A DNA stretch of 64,000 bases from CAZTTG01 sp964615935. Lineage in GTDB: Bacteria > Planctomycetota > UBA1135 > GCA-002686595. Below are positions 47,053-55,232 of the stretch, piece by piece. Position numbers and translations under genes: made by a program. Below the pieces are notes generated by a model. That model had not been told where the DNA came from. It made no database searches and saw only the letters and a program-made list of their open reading frames with translations. The first letter of the stretch is position 1; every line of letters begins with the position of its first letter. The stretch is taken from positions 24,408 to 88,407 of the forward strand of contig CAZTTG010000010.1 in assembly GCA_964615935.1 (NCBI GenBank), read 5' to 3'.

Positions 47053-49164
47053 TCAGTACAGCCGCTCCACCAGCACGCGCTCCTCCCCGCGGCGGGCCGT
47101 CACCACCGAGGCGTGGGCCTCGGGTCCCAGCTCGACGAAGGCCTCGTCGGCGGCCACCACCTCGTCGACGAGGGCGTGGGTCGAGCGCATGCCCCCCGTC
47201 CACCAGCGGCGGTCGGTGACGTAGACCAGGTCGCCCCGCTTCGCGGAGAGCTCCTCGGCCAGGGGCCTCGAGAGCTTCACCGCCATGAGCTGGGCCTCGC
47301 CGCTCCGCGGGGGATCGAGCGCGCCCCGCCGTGGTCGGGCGAGGGCCCGGCGGCGGTCACCCTCCCGGCCGGGTGAGCCCTTGTAGTGCTCGATGGCCGC
47401 CGCCACCGTGCCCCAGGTCAGGCCCTTCTGCCGCTCCGCGGGCTCGGCTCGGGTGAAGAGCGCCACCACGACGCCGATCCCCAGGCTCACGCTGACGCCG
47501 TAGCAGGCGCGCATGAACTTGTACTGCACCATTCCGCCCAGGAGGCCCTCGCCGCGCTCGCCGGCGGGGACGCCGTGGGCGAAGGGGGCGATCACCTCGG
47601 GCACGAAGATCGAGAGCAGGATGGCCGCGGTCCCCCCCACCACGGTCCACAGCGCCGCCGCCGCGGTGAAGCGCCGCCAGAAGACGGCCAGCAGCAGCGC
47701 CACCACCAGCGGCGGGGTCACGGCGGCGGTCATCGCCCCGTGGGCCTCGTAGATGGTCTTGAACTGCATGAACACCGGCACCAGGGCGATGCCCACCAGG
47801 GTGACCGCGACCGAGGTGCGGCGGGCCACCCTCAGGAGCTGGCGGTCGTCGGCGGAGGGGCGGATCCAGGGCCGGTAGACGTCGTTCACCGCGATGGCCG
47901 CCACGGCGGTGATCAGGGTGTCCACGGTGGACATGAGCGCGGCCGTCAGGGCCGCCAGGATCAGCCCGAACAGGCCCGGCCGGCTCAGGAACTCGGAGGC
48001 GACGAAGAAGGCCTCGCGGGCGTCGATGTCGGGGGGCAGGACGCCCGCGTGGGAGAGCGCCCGGGCCACCCAGCCACCGGAGGCCACCACGCAGGCGGCC
48101 ACCGGCATCAGCACCAGGACCACCGCGATCATGGCCTTGCGCCCGTCCTGCACCGAGCGGGCCGACATGAAGCGCATCAGGATGCCCTGGTTCAGGAAGT
48201 AGAACATGGCCGTGTTGGCCATGCCGTCCTGCCAGGTGATGCCCACGCTGGGGAAGGAGGGGTCCCGGTTGAAGTTGTCGAAGGCGGTGCGGTGCCCGCG
48301 GGGGAGGTTCTGCCACAGCTCGTCCAGCCCCCCCAGGTAGATCGCCCCCAGCACGATGATGGTCACCCCGGTGGCCAGCAGCATGATCCCCTGGAAGAGG
48401 TCGGTCATCACCACGCTGGTCTGTCCGCCGGCGGTGACGTAGATGGCCGAGATGGAGGCCACCACGATGGCCGCCGTCATCACGTGCCAGCCCAGCAGGA
48501 TGTTGAGCACCTTGCCCATGGTGAACAGGTTCACGCCGATGTAGCTCACCAGGTACACCAGCACCAGCACCGTCACGGCCGCCCGCACGCGGCGGTCGAA
48601 GCGCCGCTCGAAGTACTCGGGGATCGAGGTGATGCGCGAGAAGTACAGGATCGGCAGCCAGCCGAAGATCATCAACGGCACCCAGAACCAGTCGTTCAGG
48701 TAGGTCTGCGAGCTGCTGGTGCCGAAGTCGAAGGCCACCCGGCTGTACTTCACGAAGCTGTAGGAGCCCACCGTGGTGGCGATCAGGCTGAAGGTGATCA
48801 GCCACCAGCTGAAGCGCTGCCCGGCGAAGAAGAAGTCGCGGGTGGTCTTCCTGCGCCGCGCGAACCAGGTCCCCAGGAGCAGGATCAGGGCGAAGTAGCC
48901 GCCCATGATGGCGTAGTCCAGCGCCGTCCCCAGGGTCGGCTTGCGCTCGAAGCCGCCCTGGTAGAGCGCGGGCGGGATCTCCTCCATGGGGGCGTACTGC
49001 AGGTACCCCTGCAGGGCGGCGAAGAAGAGCAGGCCGCCGAGCATGAGCACCAGGTTGAAGAGGCGCCGGCCGGAGAGCCCCACGTATCCCTGCCGGGCGG
49101 CGAAGACCATCCCGATCAGGAAGACCGCCCCGCCCAGGAGGTACTGGTACAGCAGGGGATCCAC
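47053..49164 (-). CDS. Sodium:solute symporter (SSF family)
   Basis: The protein has 703 aa with about 13 membrane segments. It begins at a GTG (49164) with GGGGGAG upstream, giving VDPLLYQYLLGGAVFLIGMVF. SSF motifs include DFFFAGQRFSWWLITFSLIATTVG, YVTAGGQTSVVMTDLFQG and LTAALMSTVDTLITAVAAIAVNDVYRP. The substrate (sugar, amino acid or sialic acid) is not clear. The last 70 residues form a soluble segment with AVKLSRPLAEEL and LVYVTDRRWW. The HAD phosphatase gene ends 16 bases upstream, so the two may be co-transcribed. Confidence 0.88.
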   Translation of the reverse strand: MDPLLYQYLLGGAVFLIGMVFAARQGYVGLSGRRLFNLVLMLGGLLFFAALQGYLQYAPMEEIPPALYQGGFERKPTLGTALDYAIMGGYFALILLLGTWFARRRKTTRDFFFAGQRFSWWLITFSLIATTVGSYSFVKYSRVAFDFGTSSSQTYLNDWFWVPLMIFGWLPILYFSRITSIPEYFERRFDRRVRAAVTVLVLVYLVSYIGVNLFTMGKVLNILLGWHVMTAAIVVASISAIYVTAGGQTSVVMTDLFQGIMLLATGVTIIVLGAIYLGGLDELWQNLPRGHRTAFDNFNRDPSFPSVGITWQDGMANTAMFYFLNQGILMRFMSARSVQDGRKAMIAVVLVLMPVAACVVASGGWVARALSHAGVLPPDIDAREAFFVASEFLSRPGLFGLILAALTAALMSTVDTLITAVAAIAVNDVYRPWIRPSADDRQLLRVARRTSVAVTLVGIALVPVFMQFKTIYEAHGAMTAAVTPPLVVALLLAVFWRRFTAAAALWTVVGGTAAILLSIFVPEVIAPFAHGVPAGERGEGLLGGMVQYKFMRACYGVSVSLGIGVVVALFTRAEPAERQKGLTWGTVAAAIEHYKGSPGREGDRRRALARPRRGALDPPRSGEAQLMAVKLSRPLAEELSAKRGDLVYVTDRRWWTGGMRSTHALVDEVVAADEAFVELGPEAHASVVTARRGEERVLVERLY

Positions 49165-49180
49165 GCTCAGCTCCCCCCGC

Positions 49181-49999
49181 TCACGCGCGGGCCTCCCGCA
49201 GCCGATCGCCGAGCTCGCCCAGGTGCTCGACCACCAGGTCGGGGCGGTCCGGGCTCCCGGGCAGGTCCTCGGCGCGGGTCTCGCCGGTGAGCACCAGCAC
49301 CCCGCCGATCCCGGCGGCGTTGGCCATGCGGATGTCGGTGTACAGCCGATCGCCCACCATGGCGAGCTCGCCCGCGCCCAGACCGAAGCGCTCCTGGATG
49401 CCGCGCAGCATGCCCAGGTCGGGCTTCCCGGGAGCGGCGTCCGGCCCGCGTCCGGTGGCGCTCTCCAGGCAGGCGCACAGGGCCCCGCAGTCGACGCGCA
49501 GGGTGGGCTCGTCGGTGGGGCACACGCGGTCGAGGTGCGTGGCGATGAAGGGGATCCCCCGCCCGATCCACCAAGCGGTCCGGCACAGCCGCTCGAAGGA
49601 GAGCGTGGTGTCGTAGCCCACCACCACGGCGTCCGGCGCGTCGCCCGGATCGTCGGCGCACAGGGACCAGCCCTCCCGCTCGAGCTCGGACTGCAGGCCG
49701 GGAGCGCCCAGCACCCACAGACGCCGGGCGCGCGGGTGCTCGCGGCGCAGGAGCTCCACCGCGGCCATGGTGGAGCTGAAGACGTCCTCGATCTCCGCCT
49801 CGATGCCGAGCGAGCGCAGGTGCCCGACGTACTCCTCGCGGCTGCGCGAGGAGTTGTTGGTGAGGAAGGAGCGCCCGATCCCGAGCTCGCGCAGGGTCTC
49901 CAGGAAGTCCGCCGTATGCGGCAGGACGCTCCCCCCGCGGTACACCGTGCCGTCGAGGTCCAGGGCCAGGTGCCGGACGTCCTCCAGGTCGATCGGCAT
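49181..49999 (-). CDS. HAD-superfamily phosphatase, NagD/phosphoglycolate type
   Basis: The protein has 272 aa. Motif I is LALDLDGTVYRGG, motif II SFLTNNSSRSREEY, the lysine motif GKPDLGML, and motif IV VGDRLYTDIRMA. This order, with a C2 cap, is typical of NagD-like sugar or nucleotide phosphatases. The start is ATG 49999; an ATG at 50011 is also possible. It is divergent from the sigma-factor fusion across about 190 bases. Confidence 0.88.
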   Translation of the reverse strand: MPIDLEDVRHLALDLDGTVYRGGSVLPHTADFLETLRELGIGRSFLTNNSSRSREEYVGHLRSLGIEAEIEDVFSSTMAAVELLRREHPRARRLWVLGAPGLQSELEREGWSLCADDPGDAPDAVVVGYDTTLSFERLCRTAWWIGRGIPFIATHLDRVCPTDEPTLRVDCGALCACLESATGRGPDAAPGKPDLGMLRGIQERFGLGAGELAMVGDRLYTDIRMANAAGIGGVLVLTGETRAEDLPGSPDRPDLVVEHLGELGDRLREARA

Positions 50000-50194
50000 G
50001 ATGGCGCGCATCCTATCGGATCGGGGCCTGGGGGGGCGCCGCGGATCCGGCCGAGGAAAGGCGGCCCGGCCGGGAATGATGCGACCCGGTGGCGCGTATG
50101 CGGGTCGAGGCCCCCCACCGCGGCCTGCCGCCCGCTTTTCCCCCTTCTTACCAACCCCTCCCCTCTCCGCGGATGCAGGGAGAGGCGACCGAGC

Positions 50195-53100
50195 ATGAGC
50201 GCGAACCCCACCGACCCCACGGCCGAGAGGCTCCTCCAGCACGCGAGCTGGATCCGCCGCCTGGCCCGCTCCCTGGTCGCGGACGGGGCCGCCGCGGAGG
50301 ATCTCGTTCAGGACACCTGGGTGGCGGCCCTCTCGCACCGGCCGGACCTGGATCGGTCCCTTCGACCCTGGCTGGCCACGGCGCTGCGCAACTTCGCGCG
50401 CAAGGCGGCGAGACGGCGCGCGACCGAGGCGCTTCCGGAGGCGTCCGCGGCGGAGCGCGTCGATCCCGAGGAGCTCTGCGAGCAGCTCGAGAGCGAGCGC
50501 CTCCTCACCCGCGAGCTGGCCCGGCTGGAGGAGCCCTTCCGCTCGACGCTGCTCCTGCGCTACTTCCGCGGCCTCGAGCCGATCGAGATCGCGCGCCGCC
50601 AGGAGACGCCGCCCGGAACGGTGCGCTGGAGGATCCAGCAGGGTCTCCAGCGGCTCCGCCGCCGGCTGGACGAGCGCTGCGGCGGGGACCGCCGCTCCTC
50701 CCTCAGCCTGCTCCTCTTACCCCTGACGCGATCGGAGGGGGCCGCGGTCGGCACGGGCCCCACGATCGCCTTCGGCGAGATCCTGGCGATGAACGCGATG
50801 CTCAAGGCAGTGGCCGCCTTGGCGGTGGTCGTGGTGGCCGCGATCGGCCTCACGGTGGCGGGCGTCCTTCCCGACGTCTTCTCGCTCATGGGTCCGGCCG
50901 CCGAGCCGGTCGAGGTCTCCTTCCGGTCCATACCGACGCCCGGGAGCGAGGCCGCGGCGCCCGCGGTGAGCCAGCCAGCGGTCGAGGGGCGACGGGCGGC
51001 CGAGCCGGTCTCCCCTGCCGAGGCGGCCGCCTCATCACCCGAGCCCACCCGCCTCGCGGCGATCGAGGCGGTGATCGTCGACGAGCACGGCGGCGCCCTC
51101 TTCGGTGCCACCCTGCGCGAGGTCAGCGAGGGAGGCCCGCTCGCTTCGACCACCGCCGGCCCCGGCGGCTCGGCGCACCTGGAGCTCGACGCCGACGAGG
51201 GCGGGAGGGGGGTCCACGTCGAGGCCTTCAACCCGGGCTGCGCCAGCCGCCTCGAGAAGGTCCGTCTGGCCGCCGGTCAAACGGTCGATCTGGGTACGAT
51301 CGCCCTCGCCCCGGGCGGGGCGGTGAGCGGCCGGATCGTGGACGAGGCGGGTCGCGGGATCGCCGGCGCCCTGGTCACCGCGAGCGAGGCGAGCCTCCGC
51401 CGCCAGGCCATCGAGGTGGCGCGCTTCGGCCCCACCCGGCTGAGCGTTCCCCAGGCGACGACCGAGACGGGGGGTGACTTCGCGCTCTGGGGCGTGTCCG
51501 AGGGCTTCGTGCGCGTGTGGGCGCGGGCCCCGGGCTGGTTGCCGGGCTGCACCGGGGCGGTCGAGATCCGCACCGGTCAGGAGTCCTACGGGGTGGAGCT
51601 CGTCCTGAGCGAGGTCTCTCCCGAGAACTCGATCTGCGGCGCGGTGCTCGACCCGGAGGGCCAGCCGGTCCCCTTCGCGCAGCTGGAGTACTTCCACCGC
51701 TCCAAGGACATCGGCCTGGGCGTGGGCGACTCGATCGCGGCGAAGGAGGACGGGAGCTTCGAGTTCGTGCTCGCGGCCGACACCCGCCTCTCGATCACCG
51801 CCCGGGATCCCAAGGGCTGGTATGGCCCGGCCTCGGCCGAGGACGTGACCTGCGGCCGGGGCGATCTCGTGCTCCGCCTCACCGAGGGGCGCCGTGTCCG
51901 CCTTACGGCACTGGGCGCCGACGGCCGCATCCTGGAGCGCTTCCGGTACGAGCTCCTGGGGGTCGACGGAGAGCTCAGCCTGCACGAGGGCCGCCCGGTG
52001 GATGGCGAGGCGGACGAGGTGAGCTTCCCGGTCCCGGGCCAGGCCTTCCTCCTCCGCGTCACCGCGCCGCTCCACCGGATCGAGACGATGGGCCCCCTGG
52101 ATCCCGGCGCCACGCCCGAGGCCATCGAGGTCCGGATGAGCGCCGCCCCGGGTCTCGCCGGCAGCGTGCTGGCCGCGAACCGGCCCGTGGAGGGCGCCCG
52201 CGCCTTCCTGTACGCCCTGGTGGCGTCGGACGAGCGCGTCGAGCGCAACGGGCTGCGCTGCTGGCTGGATCCCGAGATCCTGGAAGAGGCCGAGACCGAC
52301 GCCGAGGGCCGCTTCGTCCTCTCGGTGCGCGACTCGGGCGAGTTCGTCGTCCGGGTGGAGGCGGAGGGCTTCGCCCCGGCCGAGGCGGGCCCCCTCTCCC
52401 TCGCTCCCGATGCCCATCCCGAGCCTCTGACGATTCCGGTAGGCGCGGGCGGCACGATCGAGGGCCGCGTGATCCCCGCCGCGGGCGGGGATCCCACCGG
52501 GACCATCGTGGCCGCGCACCGGGGCGACGCCCACGAGCGCGTCCTGCGGGTCGGCCCCGATGGCGCCTTCCGATTCCCGGGCCTCATGCCCGGCTCCTGG
52601 CGGGTCGAGAGGCGAGAGCAGGAGTTCCTGCGCACCACCACCTCGACCTCTCCGCGGGTCGATCGCGGCTTCGACGAGGAGGTCGATCTCAACTGCGAGG
52701 TCTTCGAGGGCGCGGTCACCGCCTTCGACCTGCACCTGGGCGATCCGGAGGCCTTCAAGCTGGAGGGTCTCCTGACCCTCGACGGCGCCCCGGCCCAGGG
52801 CTGGACCGCCTGGCTCTGCCCTCCCGACGCCCTCTTCTTCGACAACTCCGGCCAGTGGCCCTCGGTCGCCCTGGACCCGGGGGGCCGCTTCGAGCTCGGC
52901 GCCTTCGAGCCGGGCCGCTACAAGCTGGTGGTCAAGCACGCCTCCACCTCGGACGAGCAGGTCTTCGCGGACGACGTCCACCTGAGCGACCCGGTGACGC
53001 CCTGGAGCCTGGAGCTCGCCACCGGCTCCCTGCTCATCGAGGGCTGCCCGACCGAGCCCCCCGAGGACGACATACCCCCCTGGATCTACCTCTGGGAGGG

Positions 53101-53293
53101 CGCGGGCGATCTGGTCTACGTGCGCCTGCCCATGCCCGACGATTCCGGCCGGTGCCGCTTCGAGGCGGTGCCCACCGGAGAGGGCCGACTGGTGCGGCCC
53201 TCCATGGAGACGATCCGCACCCCCGAGGCCTGGCCGATCGCCGCGAGGGTGAGGATCCTGCGGGATCGGGAGGCGCGGATCGCGGCGCCCTGA
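50195..53293 (+). CDS. ECF sigma factor fused to a membrane helix and extracytoplasmic carboxypeptidase-regulatory-like domains
   Basis: The protein has 1032 aa. Residues 1-175 are an ECF sigma factor: region 2 (WIRRLARSLVADGAAAEDLVQDTWV), then region 4 (LARLEEPFRSTLLLRYFRGLEPIEIAR, ending GTVRWRIQQGLQRLRRRL). A single membrane helix follows (about 205-230, LKAVAALAVVVVAAIGLTVAGVL). A linker and about seven beta domains of the carboxypeptidase-regulatory/Ig type come next (VSGRIVDEAGRGIAGALVTA, CGAVLDPEGQPVPFAQLEY). The chain is continuous with no internal stop. Topology implies a cytosolic sigma domain tethered to an external sensor. Proteolytic release would be needed for promoter binding; that is inference. 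Confidence 0.88.
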   Translation: MSANPTDPTAERLLQHASWIRRLARSLVADGAAAEDLVQDTWVAALSHRPDLDRSLRPWLATALRNFARKAARRRATEALPEASAAERVDPEELCEQLESERLLTRELARLEEPFRSTLLLRYFRGLEPIEIARRQETPPGTVRWRIQQGLQRLRRRLDERCGGDRRSSLSLLLLPLTRSEGAAVGTGPTIAFGEILAMNAMLKAVAALAVVVVAAIGLTVAGVLPDVFSLMGPAAEPVEVSFRSIPTPGSEAAAPAVSQPAVEGRRAAEPVSPAEAAASSPEPTRLAAIEAVIVDEHGGALFGATLREVSEGGPLASTTAGPGGSAHLELDADEGGRGVHVEAFNPGCASRLEKVRLAAGQTVDLGTIALAPGGAVSGRIVDEAGRGIAGALVTASEASLRRQAIEVARFGPTRLSVPQATTETGGDFALWGVSEGFVRVWARAPGWLPGCTGAVEIRTGQESYGVELVLSEVSPENSICGAVLDPEGQPVPFAQLEYFHRSKDIGLGVGDSIAAKEDGSFEFVLAADTRLSITARDPKGWYGPASAEDVTCGRGDLVLRLTEGRRVRLTALGADGRILERFRYELLGVDGELSLHEGRPVDGEADEVSFPVPGQAFLLRVTAPLHRIETMGPLDPGATPEAIEVRMSAAPGLAGSVLAANRPVEGARAFLYALVASDERVERNGLRCWLDPEILEEAETDAEGRFVLSVRDSGEFVVRVEAEGFAPAEAGPLSLAPDAHPEPLTIPVGAGGTIEGRVIPAAGGDPTGTIVAAHRGDAHERVLRVGPDGAFRFPGLMPGSWRVERREQEFLRTTTSTSPRVDRGFDEEVDLNCEVFEGAVTAFDLHLGDPEAFKLEGLLTLDGAPAQGWTAWLCPPDALFFDNSGQWPSVALDPGGRFELGAFEPGRYKLVVKHASTSDEQVFADDVHLSDPVTPWSLELATGSLLIEGCPTEPPEDDIPPWIYLWEGAGDLVYVRLPMPDDSGRCRFEAVPTGEGRLVRPSMETIRTPEAWPIAARVRILRDREARIAAP

Positions 53294-53387
53294 TTCGCAG
53301 CGGTCGCCGTTTCGCCCCGTTCATCGCCCGCGCTTCCGGCATACTGCTCGCTGCAGAGCTGCCGCCGGGCTGCGGGGAGCGGAACGA

Positions 53388-53861
53388 ATGACGGCCTCCA
53401 TCGAAGAGATCCGCTTCTACGGGCCCCATGCGCCCAACGGCTTCCTCTCCAACTTCTACGAGTACCGCTTCTTCCTGCGCGGCAAGCTCGGTCGAGTGGA
53501 GGTCTTCCGGACCGTCGAGCACTACTACCAGTCGCGCAAGTTCGCCGGCACCGAGCTGGTGGCGAGGATCCTGGCGCGCCGCACTCCGGGAGGCACCAAG
53601 TGCCTCGCCAATGCGCACCGGGCCCGGTGGCGGCCGGACTGGAACGAGATCCGCCTCGGCGTCATGTACCGGGGAGTCGCGGCCAAGTTCACCGGCTCGG
53701 CCTGGCTGCGCCAGGAGCTCCTGCGGACGGGGGACGCGGTCCTGATCGAGCACTCGCCGACCGACCGCTTCTGGGGGATCGGCGGGCGCGGGGACGGCGC
53801 CAACCACCTCGGCCGCATCCTGATGCGCGTGCGCGACGAGTTGCGCGCTCAAATCACCTAG
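53388..53861 (+). CDS. NADAR-domain protein (YbiA/DUF1768 family)
   Basis: The protein has 157 aa. The ATG at 53388 has GGGGAG upstream. Family motifs are FYGPHAPNGFLSNFYEYRF, FRTVEHYYQSRKFAG and RFWGIGGRGDGANHLGRILM. NADAR proteins act on N-glycosidic ADP-ribose or riboflavin intermediates, and some occur in NAD-linked defence systems (family knowledge). The gene converges on an HNH nuclease gene with a 4-base overlap and lies two genes from a MazG-like protein. Confidence 0.9.
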   Translation: MTASIEEIRFYGPHAPNGFLSNFYEYRFFLRGKLGRVEVFRTVEHYYQSRKFAGTELVARILARRTPGGTKCLANAHRARWRPDWNEIRLGVMYRGVAAKFTGSAWLRQELLRTGDAVLIEHSPTDRFWGIGGRGDGANHLGRILMRVRDELRAQIT

Positions 53862-54772
53862 CCCGCGCTCTGGAACCACTCCCACTTCCACCGCAGCAGC
53901 TCCGGATCCGGGTGGTGGCGAGAAGCCCGCGGAATCCAGATGCGCTCCTCGTTGAGCTCCTGGAGGCCGTATCGCAGCATCGGGCCGTCGATCTCTTCGA
54001 GCACGTCCTGCCGCACTTGAATGCGCAGATCGTCCGGCCGTACACCCATGACTCCTTGATCGAAAGCCGCGTGGTGGATCTTGCACAGGGAGAGCCCGTT
54101 CGGCACGACTGGCTCACCTCCCTCCCCGTCGGGGACGATGTGCGCCGCATCGAGCAGGTTCCGGTGGCGTAATCTGCACATGGCGCACTGCTCGCTGTAG
54201 GCGGCCAGAACGCGCTCGCGGAATCCCCTCTGGTGGAGGCGCTGGCGAATATGCCGGGTGGCGTACGCCCGCCTGGGGCTCTCACCTGCAGTGCCGGCAC
54301 CTTCCAGGAACCCGGTGTGGGAGGCACCATCAAGCTGCAGACTACGCTCATCTGCCTGCACCCAGAAGCGCAGATGCTCCGGCTCGTCCCCAACGATGAA
54401 GACCGGCCATTCCACCAGATACCGCCCGGGGACTACGGCATGCAAGTAGACCAGGGGTACCATCTCCTGCCATGCCCGGCGAAGGCCGACATTCTCTCGG
54501 TGATCAGGGTCCGTCCCGCGATAGCTGTAGGCCAGCCGGTCCCCGGAGAAGGCATCATCATAGTGCGAGCTGGGGCTCGTTCGGATGCTCAGCGGTAGCT
54601 CGCAGACGGCAGGCTTGAAGATCCCTTGCTGGCTGACCATGGGCACGCGACGTCCTTCGAAGTCGAACCCGCGCAGCAGCATCTTCCATTCGAGCACGTC
54701 GCCGTGTGCCGCGACTTGCTCCGCGAGCCAGGAGAAGGCGGCGCTGCGAATTACTGCGTCCGAGGCGGGCAC
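53858..54772 (-). CDS. HNH endonuclease with an N-terminal SRA-like domain
   Basis: The protein has 304 aa. The C-terminal HNH domain has CAMCRLRHRNLLDAAHIVPD and NGLSLCKIHHAAFDQG, with the zinc cysteines and HNH histidines in place. The N-terminal 150 residues (WKMLLRGFDFEGRRVPMVS, FSGDRLAYSYRGTDPDHREN) look like the domain that precedes HNH in McrA-like restriction proteins. Recognition of modified DNA is therefore plausible but not shown. Arrangement with NADAR and MazG-like genes suggests a small defence group. Confidence 0.82.
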   Translation of the reverse strand: MPASDAVIRSAAFSWLAEQVAAHGDVLEWKMLLRGFDFEGRRVPMVSQQGIFKPAVCELPLSIRTSPSSHYDDAFSGDRLAYSYRGTDPDHRENVGLRRAWQEMVPLVYLHAVVPGRYLVEWPVFIVGDEPEHLRFWVQADERSLQLDGASHTGFLEGAGTAGESPRRAYATRHIRQRLHQRGFRERVLAAYSEQCAMCRLRHRNLLDAAHIVPDGEGGEPVVPNGLSLCKIHHAAFDQGVMGVRPDDLRIQVRQDVLEEIDGPMLRYGLQELNEERIWIPRASRHHPDPELLRWKWEWFQSAG

Positions 54773-54840
54773 GGTGAGGAGCTCCGAGGTGGCGCCCGGA
54801 AGCCTAGCACTGCCCCGGGCCCGGCCTCAAGTCGACGCCT

Positions 54841-55209
54841 CTACAGCTCGGAGTACTTCCGCGCCGATCCCCGCGCCTTCTCGACCGGGTACTTGGCGGC
54901 GTTCTTGGCGATCTTGTCCTCCGCCGCCCGGCACAGATCGATGCCCGCATCGTGGGCCAGGTAGAGCAGGAAGATCTGCACGTCGGCCATCTCCTCGCCC
55001 AGGCGCTCGCGGAAGCTGGGATCGGCCAGCGCGGCCTCGACCTCGGCCTCGTCCTTCCACAGGAAGAGCTCCGAGAGCTCTGACGCCTCGACGCCCATCC
55101 CCAGCGCCAGGTCCTTGGGCTTGTGGAACTGGGCCCAGTCCCGCTCGTCGCGGAAGCGGATGACCGCCTCCAGGAGCTTCTCGAAGCGATCGACCATGGG
55201 GCTCATCAT
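54841..55209 (-). CDS. MazG-like nucleotide pyrophosphohydrolase
   Basis: The protein has 122 aa. Metal-binding helices are FHKPKDLALGMGVEASELSELFLW and LGEEMADVQIFLLYLA (ExxE and ExxD motifs). This short form hydrolyses nucleoside triphosphates or dNTPs (family knowledge). Three in-frame ATGs lie at 55209, 55206 and 55197; the first is used here without strong ribosome-binding evidence. It could be housekeeping or part of the neighbouring defence-type group. Confidence 0.85.
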   Translation of the reverse strand: MMSPMVDRFEKLLEAVIRFRDERDWAQFHKPKDLALGMGVEASELSELFLWKDEAEVEAALADPSFRERLGEEMADVQIFLLYLAHDAGIDLCRAAEDKIAKNAAKYPVEKARGSARKYSEL

Positions 55210-55232
55210 AGCGGGCTGGGCCGGTCCGGTCG

